Assembly (NCBI RefSeq): GCF_000721105.1
Contig: NZ_JOEV01000018.1
Coordinates: forward strand, 62,001 to 126,000
DNA length: 64,000 nt
Reading direction: 5' to 3'
Origin: Streptomyces cellulosae
GTDB taxonomy: Bacteria > Actinomycetota > Actinomycetes > Streptomycetales > Streptomycetaceae
Positions 1-9,341 of the stretch are shown here, one piece after another. Both the position numbers and the translations under genes were made by a program. Below the pieces are notes generated by a model. The model did not search any database and had not been told where the DNA came from. It saw nothing but the letters and a program-made list of their open reading frames with translations. Each line of letters starts with the position of its first letter. Positions within the stretch are counted from its first letter, which is position 1.

Positions 1-44
1 GAGCCGACGACGATGACGTCGTAGTCGTAGGTGTCCTGGGGCAC
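1..44 (-). CDS. GMC-type FAD oxidoreductase, N-terminal fragment (runs off window)
   Basis: Only the first 14 codons are inside the window. They read MPQDTYDYDVIVVGS, the start of an FAD-binding Rossmann fold of the kind found in GMC/choline-dehydrogenase-like oxidoreductases. The start is taken as the GTG at 44, because a GAGGAG Shine-Dalgarno sequence lies a few bases upstream; the ATG two bases earlier is out of frame. It follows the aldehyde dehydrogenase on the same strand with an 80-base gap and may be co-transcribed with it. A dehydrogenase/aldehyde-dehydrogenase pair would fit oxidation of an alcohol through its aldehyde, but that is inference. Other FAD or NAD Rossmann oxidoreductases cannot be excluded from 14 residues. 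Confidence 0.55.
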   Translation of the reverse strand, partial: MPQDTYDYDVIVVG

Positions 45-123
45 ATGCTCTCCTCATTGAGAACCGGTGGTGAGAACGGGTGGTCGGCCAGGAGGTGAGA
101 ACGGACGACGGGAACGGTGGGGT

Positions 124-1737
124 CTAGCGGAACCGGAGGGCCTTCATCAGCCGCAGGCTGCGGCTCATGAACTGCGCGTACTTCTCGTCGTCCATCCCCA
201 GCGACGGAGCCATCGGCAGCAGCCGCTGCTGGGCCACCGTCTGCGCCTCGGTGTACTTGAGGATGCCCTCGGAGCCGTGGCGGCGGCCGAGCCCGGAGTC
301 CTTCATGCCGCCCATCGGGGACTGGACGCTGCCGTAGGCGGGCGCGTACCCCTCGTTGATGTTGACCGTGCCGGTGCGCAGGCGGGCCGCGACCTCGCGA
401 CCGCGGCGGCCGTCCTTCGTCCAGACCGAGGAGTTGAGGCCGTACGGCGTGGAGTTGGCGTGCTCGACGGCCTCGTCCTCGGTGCTGAAGCGGTAGAGCG
501 AGACAACCGGGCCGAAGGTCTCCACCGTGCAGACCGACATCGGCTCGGTGACGCCGTCGAGGATGGTCGGCTCGAAGAAGTACGGGCCGATGTCCGGGCG
601 GGCCACCCCGCCGGCGACGAGCTTCGCGCCCTTGGCGACGGCCTCGTCGACGTGCCGGGTGACGGTCTCCAACTGACGTTCGCCGACCAGCGAGCCCATG
701 TCGGCGCCGTACGCGAGGGACGTACCGAGGCGCATCGCCTTCGTGCGGGCGGCGAAGCGCTCGACGAAGGCGTCGGCGATCGACTCGTGGACGTACAACC
801 GCTCGATGGAGATGCACAGTTGGCCGGCGGAGTTGAAGCAGGCGCGGACGGCGCCCGCGGCGGCCTTCTCGATGTCGGCGTCCTCGAGGACCAGCATGGC
901 GTTCTTGCCGCCGAGTTCGAGGGAGACCCCGATCAGCCGGGCGGCGGCGCCCTGGGCGACCTCGCGGCCGGTGCGGGTGGAGCCGGTGAAGGAGACGTAG
1001 TCGGCGTGCTTGACGACCTCGGGGCCGACGACCGGGCCGTCGCCGAGGACGACCTGGAAGACGTCGGCGGGCAGTCCCGCCTCGATGAGCAGGTCACGGG
1101 CCCAGAGCGCGGTGAGGCAGGTCTCCGTGTCGGGTTTCATCACCACCGCGTTGCCCGCGACGAACGCCGGGAGCGCGTCGCCGACCGACAGCTCCAGCGG
1201 ATAGTTCCAGGGGGCGATCTGGCCGACGACACCGCGCGGGTGACGCAGCTCGGTGACCTTGGTGAGGGTCGGGACGGCACCGGCGTGCCGCTTGGGCCCG
1301 AGGTACGCGGGGGCCTTGCGGCCGTAGTGGCGGGCCGCGACGGCGACGGCCTGGACCTCCTCGTGGGCGTGCAGACGGGCCTTGCCGGTCTCCAGCTGGA
1401 TCAGGTCCAGGACCTCGGCCTGACGCTCCAGGACCAGGTCGTGGAAGCGGAGCAGGACGGCCGCGCGCTGCCGTACCGGGGTCCTCTCCCAGACGGGCTG
1501 TGCCCGGCGGGCCGCCTGGAACGCCTTCTCCACGTCCTCGGGGGTGGACTCGGGAAGGTCCGCCAGCTTCTCACCGGTGAACGGGGTGTGGTTCGCCGTC
1601 CGGCCGGAGCCGGCCACGCCCTTGGTGAGCTGGGCGATCAGCTCGGGGGTGACCACGTCGGCGGCGGTACGGGCGCCCGCCGGGGCGGGGGCGATGGGGT
1701 TCGTGCCGGTCTGGGCCGGGGCCTGCGCGTCCGTCAT
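124..1737 (-). CDS. succinate-semialdehyde dehydrogenase (NAD(P)+), aldehyde dehydrogenase superfamily
   Basis: A 537-residue aldehyde dehydrogenase. Visible family marks are the oxyanion-region Asn in APWNYPL, the general-base motif LELGGKNAML, the catalytic Cys in FNSAGQLCIS, and the late ETFGPVVSL motif. Overall it is most like the long actinobacterial succinic semialdehyde dehydrogenases, which oxidise succinate semialdehyde to succinate at the end of GABA or putrescine breakdown. The start MTDAQAP at 1737 is preferred: the open frame continues to 1830, but the added 31 residues have no family look. The N-terminal 45 residues are Ala/Pro-rich and probably disordered. It lies downstream of kinase 1 on the same strand, separated by two inverted repeats. 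The substrate is assigned by family resemblance only. Confidence 0.85.
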   Translation of the reverse strand: MTDAQAPAQTGTNPIAPAPAGARTAADVVTPELIAQLTKGVAGSGRTANHTPFTGEKLADLPESTPEDVEKAFQAARRAQPVWERTPVRQRAAVLLRFHDLVLERQAEVLDLIQLETGKARLHAHEEVQAVAVAARHYGRKAPAYLGPKRHAGAVPTLTKVTELRHPRGVVGQIAPWNYPLELSVGDALPAFVAGNAVVMKPDTETCLTALWARDLLIEAGLPADVFQVVLGDGPVVGPEVVKHADYVSFTGSTRTGREVAQGAAARLIGVSLELGGKNAMLVLEDADIEKAAAGAVRACFNSAGQLCISIERLYVHESIADAFVERFAARTKAMRLGTSLAYGADMGSLVGERQLETVTRHVDEAVAKGAKLVAGGVARPDIGPYFFEPTILDGVTEPMSVCTVETFGPVVSLYRFSTEDEAVEHANSTPYGLNSSVWTKDGRRGREVAARLRTGTVNINEGYAPAYGSVQSPMGGMKDSGLGRRHGSEGILKYTEAQTVAQQRLLPMAPSLGMDDEKYAQFMSRSLRLMKALRFR

Positions 1738-1812
1738 GAGCCGCAGGGTATTCCGGTGCGGAGGCCTTTGGGTACCCGTCAGTAATACGGATTCACCGAT
1801 CACGCACACGAC

Positions 1813-1850
1813 GCCAGTGGTCACTGGCACGGGACGCCCTGATCAGGGCG
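1813..1850. promoter_or_regulatory. two adjacent inverted repeats upstream of the aldehyde dehydrogenase gene
   Basis: The first repeat (1813-1828) has arms GCCAGTG and CACTGGC around GT. The second (1835-1850) is the perfect 16-base palindrome CGCCCTGATCAGGGCG. Both lie about 75-115 bases upstream of the aldehyde dehydrogenase start and about 90 bases after kinase 1. They could be operators for the dehydrogenase or a weak terminator for the kinase cluster. There is no T-run, so an operator is slightly favoured. Confidence 0.35.
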
Positions 1851-1941
1851 TTGTCAGGGCGTCGTCTGGGCGTCGTCTGGGCGTTGCACGAAGCCGATCG
1901 TCCGGCTCGTCCGGCTCGTCCGGCTCGTCCGGCCGGCTTTC

Positions 1942-3588
1942 TCAGTCCGTTCCGATCTTCAGCCGGGCACGGGCGCCCTTGAAGAGGGCGGTGCCCCGTT
2001 TCTCGTCCGGCGTTCCCTTCGGCATGTCCACCCGCAGTTGGTAGAGGCGGTCGTCGTCCGTGCGGACGATCAGCTGCATCACCCGGGTCGGCGGCCTGCC
2101 GTCCGGGTCGTAGGTGACGTCGGCGAGGGCGGCCTCGTCCCCGTGGAAACTGGTGCGGGTGTACTGGCCCGGCAGGCTCTCGTGCCCCTGCCACGCGATC
2201 GGCGTCCGGCCGGCCTCGGCCATCGGGGAACGGGGAGCCTTCTCCCACTCGCTGAGGTACACGCTGATCACCTCGTCGCTGTAGACGGCCAGCCGGGTGG
2301 CGTCACCCCTCTCGCCCACCGAGTCCAGCGGCCGGTACGCCCGGGGAAGACGGAGGGCGGCGCCCATCCCGTCCTCCCGGTGCACGACCCAGCCGTCCTG
2401 CGCGGCGGTCCCGTCGGCGAACGAGGTGCCCAGCCAGATTCCGCCGGGGAGGAGGACAGCGATGACGGCGACACCGGTGCGCAGGAGGCTGCGGCGGGGG
2501 GACGGGGGATGCGGTCGCTGCGGTAGGGGTTCGTCTACCACGGCGGGTTCCGTTACGGCGGGTTTGGTTACGGCGCTTTCTTCTACGGCGGGTGCTGGTA
2601 CGACGGGTTCTTCTACGGATGGCTCTCGTACGGCAGGTGCTTCGGCGCCGGGCTCTCGTACGGCAGGTGCTTCGGCGCCGGGCTCTCGTACGGCGGGCTC
2701 CTGCGCCTCTTCGACGGCGTCCCTCGTCTCCGAACCCGGCCGCGGGTCCTCCCCCGCCACCGACTCCAGTACCCGCGCGATCTCCTCCGCGTCCGGTCGC
2801 CGCTCGGGATCCTTCGCCAGCATCCGGGTGATCAGGGACTGGAGGGGTCCTGACTGCTTCGGCTCGGGCGGGTCGGCGGTGACGATCGCGGCGAGGGTGG
2901 CCTCCGGGGTCGTACGGCGGAAGGGGGAGGCGCCCTCGACGGCGGTGTGGAGGAGGACGCCCAGCGACCACAGGTCGGAGGCGGGGCCGGCGCCGGTGCC
3001 GGACATCCGCTCGGGGGCGACGAACTCCAGGGAGCCGATGAACTCGCCGGTGGCGGTGAGGGATTCCTCGCCCTGGACGTGGGCGATGCCGAAGTCGGTG
3101 AGGACGACGCGGTGACGGGGTCCGAGCAGGACGTTGGCGGGCTTCACGTCCCGGTGCACGATGCCGACGGCGTGCGCGGCGCGCAGGGCGCCGAGGACGG
3201 CGAGGGCGATGCGGGCGGCCTCGGCGGGCGGGAGGGGGCCGCGGCGGAGCCTCTCGTAGAGGGACTCACCGTGGATCAACTCCATGACGATCCAGGGCAG
3301 TCCGTCCGCCTCCTCGACGACGACGTCGTGGATGGAGACGGCGGCGGGATGGTCGACGCGGGCGGCGGCGCGGGCCTCACGGTAGAGCCGGTGGGCGGCG
3401 CGGCGGTGTTCCTCGTCCTCCGGGTCGCCCGGCAACCGTGGCTGTTTGACGGCGACTTCACGCTCCACGAGCTCGTCGCGTGCCCGCCAGACGGTGCCCA
3501 TCCCGCCGCTGCCTATGCGCTCGATCAGACGGTAACGACCGCCGAGCAGCGCGTTTCTGGGGTCGGTGTCGTCCCCGCCGTAGCTCAT
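1942..3588 (-). CDS. receptor-type Ser/Thr protein kinase 1 of the cluster
   Basis: A 548-residue membrane Hanks-type kinase. The N-terminal catalytic domain (about 17-290) has the glycine loop GSGGMG (26-31), Lys48 in VAVK, the catalytic loop HRDVKPANVLL (Asp147), DFG at 165-167 and APER, so it should be active. A Glu/Pro/Ala linker follows, with a decapeptide repeat (PGAEAPAVRE). A single membrane helix lies near 368-388. The roughly 155-residue outer domain is neither PASTA nor another named sensor. The start is the ATG at 3588, immediately before the conserved kinase N-terminus; the longer open frame is Arg/Pro noise. It is the most downstream member of six same-strand paralogues, 94 bases after kinase 2. 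Confidence 0.9.
   Translation of the reverse strand: MSYGGDDTDPRNALLGGRYRLIERIGSGGMGTVWRARDELVEREVAVKQPRLPGDPEDEEHRRAAHRLYREARAAARVDHPAAVSIHDVVVEEADGLPWIVMELIHGESLYERLRRGPLPPAEAARIALAVLGALRAAHAVGIVHRDVKPANVLLGPRHRVVLTDFGIAHVQGEESLTATGEFIGSLEFVAPERMSGTGAGPASDLWSLGVLLHTAVEGASPFRRTTPEATLAAIVTADPPEPKQSGPLQSLITRMLAKDPERRPDAEEIARVLESVAGEDPRPGSETRDAVEEAQEPAVREPGAEAPAVREPGAEAPAVREPSVEEPVVPAPAVEESAVTKPAVTEPAVVDEPLPQRPHPPSPRRSLLRTGVAVIAVLLPGGIWLGTSFADGTAAQDGWVVHREDGMGAALRLPRAYRPLDSVGERGDATRLAVYSDEVISVYLSEWEKAPRSPMAEAGRTPIAWQGHESLPGQYTRTSFHGDEAALADVTYDPDGRPPTRVMQLIVRTDDDRLYQLRVDMPKGTPDEKRGTALFKGARARLKIGTD
2621..2700 (-). repeat. 30-base tandem repeat inside kinase 1 linker
   Basis: Two identical 30-base units (2621-2650 and 2651-2680) and a 20-base partial unit encode the linker decapeptide PGAEAPAVRE. 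A multiple of three keeps the frame, so copy number can vary without breaking the gene. Confidence 0.8.
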
Positions 3589-3682
3589 GCCCCATGAGTA
3601 CCGTGCGCGACACCTCCTTGTCGACGCGGGGCGGGGTGGGGCGGGTCGTAGGCGGGGGCGGAGGCGAGGTCGCAGGCGGGGT

Positions 3683-5413
3683 TCAGAGCTTGTCGACGTC
3701 CAGGTTCGCGATCGCCGTCGCCGCGACCTCGCGTCCGCGCTCGGTGAAGTCGCCCTTGCCCGGATAGCTGACCGTGAGCTTGTACATGTCGCCGCCGCGG
3801 GTCTTGTAGTAGAGGATCCGTAGCTCGCGGGGGCGGGAGTTCCGGCTGTCGTCGGTCTTGTAGACGACGGTGTTCTGGGCGGCCTTGTTGCCCCGGAAGG
3901 TCGCGTTGTCGGGCTTGGTCCTCGTCCCCGGACCATCCGGCATGCTGAGCTCGTAGCTGCCGCTCTGCTTGAACTCGGTGTCGTCGTCGTACATTTCGGC
4001 GGCGGCCGACCCCGCGATGTCGTTGGTGGTGTCCTCCGCCTTCCGGTCCAGGGTCAGCCCGATCCAGATGCTGCCGCTCAAGTCGGTGTACGTGACCCAG
4101 TGCCTCTTGTCGGTCTTCCGGTCGGGCACGGAGCGCTGATAGGCCGCGGGCACCGCGAGGGTCGCGGCGACGTCCTTCTCGTGCTCGGTCTTCCAGCCGC
4201 CGGGCAGTGGCCCCGCGAAGGGGTTCGCGATCACCAGATACGCCGTCACCGCGGCGGCGGCGACCACGGCACCGAGTCCGAACCAGCCCTTGCCCCCGGG
4301 CCGGAAGCCCCGCCGCGGGGGCTCGGTGCGCGGCACGAACTGGGTGGCCGGTGACGGTGCCGGCGCTTTCGCGGCCGTCTCCAGCAACGCGCGGACCTGG
4401 GCGGCGTTCGGGCGGCGCGCCGGGTCCTTCTGGAGCAGACCGTTGATGGCGTCGGCGAGCGGGCCCGGCGCGGAGGCGGGCGGTGCGGGCGTCGCGTTGA
4501 GGACGGACTGGAGGGTGGCGGGGGTGTTGCTGCGGCGGAACGGGGAGACGCCCTCCGTGGCCGCGTAGAGGACCACGCCGAGGGACCAGAGGTCGCTGGC
4601 CGGGCCGGGGCGCTGACCGAGCACCCGTTCCGGCGCGATGTACTCGGGCGAGCCGACGAAGCCTCCGGTGTCAGTCAGACTGGTCTCGCCCTCGATCTGC
4701 GCGATCCCGAAGTCGGTGAGGACGACCCGGTCGTGCCGGCCGAGGAGGACGTTGTCCGGCTTGACGTCCCGGTGCAGGATGCCCGCCGCGTGCGCCGCCT
4801 CCAGCGCGCCCAGCACCGCGAGGCCGATTTCCGCCGCTTCCCGGGCCCCGAGGGTGCCCTCCTGCAACGCGTCGCCCAGCGAACGGCCCCGCACCAGCTC
4901 CATCACGATCCACGGCCGGCCGTCCACGACCGCCACGTCATGGACGTTCACCACGGCCGGATGGTCGAGCCGGGCGGCGGCGCGTGCCTCGCGGCGCATC
5001 CGCTCGAACGCGGTGGCCTGTTCGCGCTCGGGAAGGTGGTCCGGGACGCGGGGCTCCTTGACGGCGACCTCGCGGTCCACGGTCTCGTCCTTGGCCCGCC
5101 ACACCGTACCCATACCGCCGTGCCCGAGCTTGCCGAGCAGACGGTAACGGCCGGCGATGAGCCGCTCGACGCGAGGGTCAGGGGTGGTGGTGGGCGGCGC
5201 CTGGGCAGGCTGCGGCTGCGGTGGGACGACCTGAGTGGGCAGGGCGTACGGGTTGTCCGGGTGCGGCACCGCCACCGGCGGGGTCGAAGGGTTCGGCGGG
5301 TTCGCCGGATTCGCCGGATTCGGCGAGGTCGGCATGTCCGGTGGCTTCGGTGGTTGCAGAGCGAAACTCGTTGGCTCGTCGGACCCGTAAGGGGCTCCCC
5401 CGTTGCTGCTCAT
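3683..5413 (-). CDS. receptor-type Ser/Thr protein kinase 2 of the cluster
   Basis: A 576-residue kinase with an extra N-terminal Pro/Asn-rich region of about 85 residues before the catalytic domain (about 89-350). Catalytic marks are GHGGMG (97-102), Lys119 in VAVK, HRDVKPDNVLL (Asp216), DFG at 234-236 and APER. A membrane helix lies near 377-399, followed by a roughly 175-residue outer domain that resembles kinase 1 more than the other members. Two in-frame ATGs occur, at 5425 and 5413. The inner one is used because a GGATGG sequence sits just upstream of it, but the choice is weak. It is 54 bases downstream of kinase 3 and probably shares its transcript. Confidence 0.9.
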   Translation of the reverse strand: MSSNGGAPYGSDEPTSFALQPPKPPDMPTSPNPANPANPPNPSTPPVAVPHPDNPYALPTQVVPPQPQPAQAPPTTTPDPRVERLIAGRYRLLGKLGHGGMGTVWRAKDETVDREVAVKEPRVPDHLPEREQATAFERMRREARAAARLDHPAVVNVHDVAVVDGRPWIVMELVRGRSLGDALQEGTLGAREAAEIGLAVLGALEAAHAAGILHRDVKPDNVLLGRHDRVVLTDFGIAQIEGETSLTDTGGFVGSPEYIAPERVLGQRPGPASDLWSLGVVLYAATEGVSPFRRSNTPATLQSVLNATPAPPASAPGPLADAINGLLQKDPARRPNAAQVRALLETAAKAPAPSPATQFVPRTEPPRRGFRPGGKGWFGLGAVVAAAAVTAYLVIANPFAGPLPGGWKTEHEKDVAATLAVPAAYQRSVPDRKTDKRHWVTYTDLSGSIWIGLTLDRKAEDTTNDIAGSAAAEMYDDDTEFKQSGSYELSMPDGPGTRTKPDNATFRGNKAAQNTVVYKTDDSRNSRPRELRILYYKTRGGDMYKLTVSYPGKGDFTERGREVAATAIANLDVDKL

Positions 5414-5467
5414 GGGTCCATCCATATCGCGCCAACCGGGCCGGTATCCACCTCGAACGCTGTCCGG

Positions 5468-7243
5468 TCACACACCCGTGACCAACGTGTCGACCGCGAC
5501 GTCGAAGTACGCCCTTGCCTCCCGCACCTTTCCGACCGGCGCGGACACCCAGACGTCGTACAGCCGGCCGCCCTCCTCCCAGCACAGGTCGTATGTGTGC
5601 CGGGGGCCCTCCGCCGCGCTGAACCCGTCCCAGGTGAACTCCCAGAGCGCGGCGGGGCGTCCGCGGTGCGTGGTCCGGGTGACCCGGCCTTCGCGGTACC
5701 CGGGGTTGGTGCCCGGGCCCTCGGCCGCCGCCCGCCGCAACACCGCCAGCGGGCCGCCCTCGGCGGGGTCGGCGACCCTGATGCCGAGGCGGAAGGCCTT
5801 CCCCGGTGACATGTAGAAGACCCGCTCACCCTGCGGTACGCGGCTGAAGCCGTCCGGCACGGCGAGCACGAACCCGGCGGGGTCGCGGGCGAGACGGTAG
5901 CCGGCCGGGGCGGAAGGAACGGAACGGGCGGAGGGAGGCGGACTGGAGCTCGGACGTGGGCTGGGGCTGAGGCTCGGGTTCGGACTCTGGCTCGTGCTCG
6001 GGCGCTGGCTCACCGTCGTGTACGACGCCGAACTCGTCGGCGTACCCGCCGTAGCCTCCCCGTTGCCGCCCCCGTTCATCAGCAGCGCCGCCGCGGACAC
6101 GCCCGCGCCGGCCATCGCGGAGACCAGCAGCGCGGTGATCAGCACGCCTCGCGGGGAGCGCCCGGGACGGGTCGCCGGGTGCCGGGCGGGATCGTCCGGC
6201 GGGGGCGGGGCGTACCCGGACGGCGGCTCCGGCGGGCGGTCCCACGGCGGCTCGGGGGCATGGTCGGGCGGCGGCTCCGGTGGTCGGCCGACCGGGCCGG
6301 CGGGGGCTGCGTCGACGGGGGGTGCGTCCGCGGACCTCGTCCGGGCCCGGCCGAGCGACAGGGTGCGGGTACGCCGGGGCGGCGGAGGCGGGGGTGTGCG
6401 GCCGGTGTCCCGGAAGGTCCGCAGCATCCGCTCGGCCCGCTCCGCGTCCAGCCGCCGTTCCGGATCGCGCTCCAGCAGGCCCCGTACGACGGGAAGGATG
6501 GGCTCGGCCTGCGCGGGCGGCCGGATCTCGGCGGAGACGACCGCGTGCAGGATGCCGCCCAACGAGTCGCGCCGGAACGGAGACTCGCCACTCAGAATGG
6601 TGCACAGCAGCGCGCCCAGCGACCACAGGTCGGAAGCGGGGCCGGTCCTCGCCCCGGACATCCGCTCGGGCGCCGTGTACTCGGGCGAGCCGACGAAGGA
6701 ACCGGTCTCGGTGAGTGTGGTGGCGCCCGCGACCTGGGCGATACCGAAGTCGGTGAGGACGACACGGTCGGTGCCGTCCTCCACCAGGACGTTCGCGGGC
6801 TTGATGTCGCGGTGCAGGACCCCGGACTCGTGCGCCGTGCGCAACGCGCCGAGCAGGGCGATGCCGATACGGGCGGCCTCGTCGGCGTCGACCGGGCCGT
6901 GCGCGGCGATCCGGTCGGCGAGGGAGCCGCCCTCGATCAGCTCCATGACGATGTACGGGCGTTCGTCGTGCTCGACGACGTCGTGGACCACGATGATGTG
7001 CGGGTGGCTCAACTGGGCCACCGCACGCGCCTCGCGCAGGCTGCGCTCCCGACGCCGCTGCGCGCCCTCGGCGGAGAGCGCCTCGTCGAGGGGGAGTTCC
7101 TTGACCGCCACGCTGCGGCCGAGCAACTGGTCGCTCGCCCTCCAGACGACCCCCATGCCCCCGCGTCCGAGCCGCGCCTCGAGCCGGTAGCGGCCCGCGA
7201 TCACCCGGGCGTTGTCCCCCTCGGTCCCCATGCGGCTCATCAT
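5468..7243 (-). CDS. receptor-type Ser/Thr protein kinase 3 of the cluster
   Basis: A 591-residue kinase. The catalytic domain (about 17-280) keeps GRGGMG (26-31), Lys48, HRDIKPANVLV (Asp146), DFG at 165-167, APER and the DLWSLG motif. The linker is Pro-rich. A membrane helix lies near 366-389, and the outer side begins with a Ser/Pro-rich stretch before a folded domain of about 140 residues with the recurring pattern PAGFVLAVPDGF ... WEFTW that is shared with kinases 4 to 6. The start at 7243 or 7240 (MM) has a GGTGGGG sequence just upstream. It is 50 bases downstream of kinase 4. The ligand is unknown. Confidence 0.9.
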   Translation of the reverse strand: MMSRMGTEGDNARVIAGRYRLEARLGRGGMGVVWRASDQLLGRSVAVKELPLDEALSAEGAQRRRERSLREARAVAQLSHPHIIVVHDVVEHDERPYIVMELIEGGSLADRIAAHGPVDADEAARIGIALLGALRTAHESGVLHRDIKPANVLVEDGTDRVVLTDFGIAQVAGATTLTETGSFVGSPEYTAPERMSGARTGPASDLWSLGALLCTILSGESPFRRDSLGGILHAVVSAEIRPPAQAEPILPVVRGLLERDPERRLDAERAERMLRTFRDTGRTPPPPPPRRTRTLSLGRARTRSADAPPVDAAPAGPVGRPPEPPPDHAPEPPWDRPPEPPSGYAPPPPDDPARHPATRPGRSPRGVLITALLVSAMAGAGVSAAALLMNGGGNGEATAGTPTSSASYTTVSQRPSTSQSPNPSLSPSPRPSSSPPPSARSVPSAPAGYRLARDPAGFVLAVPDGFSRVPQGERVFYMSPGKAFRLGIRVADPAEGGPLAVLRRAAAEGPGTNPGYREGRVTRTTHRGRPAALWEFTWDGFSAAEGPRHTYDLCWEEGGRLYDVWVSAPVGKVREARAYFDVAVDTLVTGV

Positions 7244-7293
7244 GCCCCACCGGACGGCCCCCTTCCGGGGCGTCGACCGGCCAAAACCACCAC

Positions 7294-9171
7294 TTAAGAG
7301 GTCTTCTCCTGCCAGCTCTGCAGCACGGCGGTGAACTGCTTGCTCGTCGTCGCCCAGTCCTCGGCGGGCGACGACATGTAGATGGCGTACTCGACACCGT
7401 CCCGCGACATGTACGTCTCCTCCACGGCCCTGCGCGGCCCGGGGTGGGGCGTGTCCTTGGGCAGCGCGGTCCAGGTGTACTCCCAGCGGGCGCCGTCGCG
7501 GTCCCGGTAGAGGTTGTCGTGCAGGGTCACGCGCCGGTAGTCGCGCAGCCGCTGCAACTGCTGCTCCAGGTCGATCTGGTGGGCGTACGGATCACTGAAG
7601 TCCGGTGACCTGTCGACTGCGATCCGGACGAAGTGCTTGCCGCCGTCCGGTGTGTAGTCGACCTGGGTGAGGTCGTCGCTGCTGCCGAAGACCTTCCGAT
7701 CCCAGTTTTTGGGCAGAAAGAGACTGAAACCCACCGGATCGTCATACCGGACCCACGAGTCCGGAACGCCTCCCTGGGGGCTTCGTCCGCTCCCGCTCGA
7801 CTCCAAGGGGCTCGGCGAGCCCGCAGAGGCGCCGGTGCCGTCCTGCTGCCGCGCGTCGTTCCACGCCTGCAGTCCCACGGCCGTACCGCCGCCGATGATC
7901 GCGGCGAGGGCGACGACCAGAGCCAGCGTGCGCAGACGGCGACGCTTGGGCGGCCGCGTGGCGCCGGTGGCCGTGTGATGCGCCGGGCCGAGCACGATGG
8001 CGCCGGTCGCCGGGACGTACGGCGCACCGCTCGCCGACGTGGCGGAGGTGGCCGATGTGGTCGCCGGACCATTTCTTCCCCAGTGGCCCTCCACCTCATG
8101 GTGGGGACCGGCGTAAGGGGAACCGGTGTGAGGGGAACCCGTGTGAGGGGAGCCCGTGTGAGGACGGGAACCCATGGTGCCGGAACCCATGGTGCCCGCG
8201 CCCATGGTGCCGGACCCCATGCTGCCCGCGCCCATGGTGCCGGACCCCACGCTGCCCCCGCTCACGCGCCCACCCGCCACGGACCCGGAATCCAGCGTGC
8301 GGGCGCCCCCATGGTGCGTGGGCACGTACGCCTGAGCCTCGCTCGGCCGCCGCCCTTCCGCAGCCTCGGCGAGCATCTGCTCGGCCGCGGCCATGTCGGG
8401 CCGCACGGCCGGGTCCTTGCACAGCAGCGCGGCGATGACGGGCCCGAGCGGGCCGGCCTGCTGCGGCTCGGCGGGTTCCTCGTCCACGACCGCCTGCATG
8501 GTGGTCAGCGGTGTCGTCCGGCGGAACGGCGACCTGCCCTCGACCGCCGTGTACAGCGTGGCGCCGAGCGCCCACAGGTCGGAGGACGCCCCCGGGTCGT
8601 GGCCACGGATCCGCTCCGGGGCGAGGTAGTCGACCGAGCCGACGACCTCTCCCGTACGCGTGATGGTCGTGTCACCCTCGATCTGGGCGATACCGAAGTC
8701 GGTGAGGAGGACACGGCCGTCCCGGGCGAGGAGCACGTTGCCGGGCTTCACGTCGCGGTGCAGTACCCCGGCGGAGTGCGCGGCGCGCAGCGCCCGCAGC
8801 ACCCACAACCCGATCCGGGCCGCCTCCCGCGGCTCGACGCGGCCCTGCTCCTTGACCGCGTCGGCCAGCGAGTGGCCCTCGACCAGCTCCATCACGATCC
8901 ACGGCCGGCCGTCGTGGTCCAGCACGTCGTGCACGGTGACGACGGCGGAGTGGTTGATCCGGGCCGCCGCACGCGCCTCGGCCCGGGTACGGGCCAGCAG
9001 GACGGCCTGGTCGCTCTCGGACACGTAGAGCGCGGCGGTCAACTCCTTGATCGCGACGGCCCGGTGCAGCACCTCGTCATGGGCACGCCACACCCGGCCC
9101 ATGCCGCCCTTGCCTATCGGGTCGGCGAGCCGGTAGCGCCCCGCGAGGAGCTGGCCCTGCATCTGATTCAC
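7294..9171 (-). CDS. receptor-type Ser/Thr protein kinase 4 of the cluster
   Basis: A 625-residue kinase. The catalytic domain (about 11-275) has GKGGMG (20-25), Lys42 in VAIK, HRDVKPGNVLL (Asp140), DFG at 158-160 and APER. The cytoplasmic linker holds two simple repeat families, GSGTMGAG-like and PHTGS-like. One membrane helix (ALVVALAAIIGGGTAVGL) precedes an outer domain with DPVGFSLFLPKNW and WEYTW, matching kinases 3, 5 and 6. The start is uncertain: TTG at 9183, GTG at 9171 and ATG at 9162 are all in frame. The GTG is chosen because GGGGC lies at the right distance. About 250 bases separate it from the pseudokinase, so it may have its own promoter. Confidence 0.88.
   Translation of the reverse strand: MNQMQGQLLAGRYRLADPIGKGGMGRVWRAHDEVLHRAVAIKELTAALYVSESDQAVLLARTRAEARAAARINHSAVVTVHDVLDHDGRPWIVMELVEGHSLADAVKEQGRVEPREAARIGLWVLRALRAAHSAGVLHRDVKPGNVLLARDGRVLLTDFGIAQIEGDTTITRTGEVVGSVDYLAPERIRGHDPGASSDLWALGATLYTAVEGRSPFRRTTPLTTMQAVVDEEPAEPQQAGPLGPVIAALLCKDPAVRPDMAAAEQMLAEAAEGRRPSEAQAYVPTHHGGARTLDSGSVAGGRVSGGSVGSGTMGAGSMGSGTMGAGTMGSGTMGSRPHTGSPHTGSPHTGSPYAGPHHEVEGHWGRNGPATTSATSATSASGAPYVPATGAIVLGPAHHTATGATRPPKRRRLRTLALVVALAAIIGGGTAVGLQAWNDARQQDGTGASAGSPSPLESSGSGRSPQGGVPDSWVRYDDPVGFSLFLPKNWDRKVFGSSDDLTQVDYTPDGGKHFVRIAVDRSPDFSDPYAHQIDLEQQLQRLRDYRRVTLHDNLYRDRDGARWEYTWTALPKDTPHPGPRRAVEETYMSRDGVEYAIYMSSPAEDWATTSKQFTAVLQSWQEKTS
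8110..8262 (-). repeat. short tandem repeats in kinase 4 linker
   Basis: Two families of 12-30 base repeats, one encoding PHTGS-like and one encoding GSGTMGAG-like peptides, form the juxtamembrane linker. Both keep the reading frame. Confidence 0.7.
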
Positions 9172-9341
9172 GTTGCCCCGCAATGCTCTTGACAGGGTCA
9201 GAGTAAGGACCCGTCGTCGCCGAACGGAACCAGGGGGGCGTCATGGAGACCGCACTGTGACGGTTGTCGCTTCCTGGGACATGAGTGAACCAAGTACCCG
9301 CGAACCGCGTCCCGTCGGCCGGTAACCCGGCAGTGGGGCCG

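Noticed and set aside
67..1785. A + strand open frame of 572 codons opposite the aldehyde dehydrogenase
   Set aside because: It is Gly/Arg/Val-rich antisense sequence. The minus-strand frame has clear catalytic motifs.
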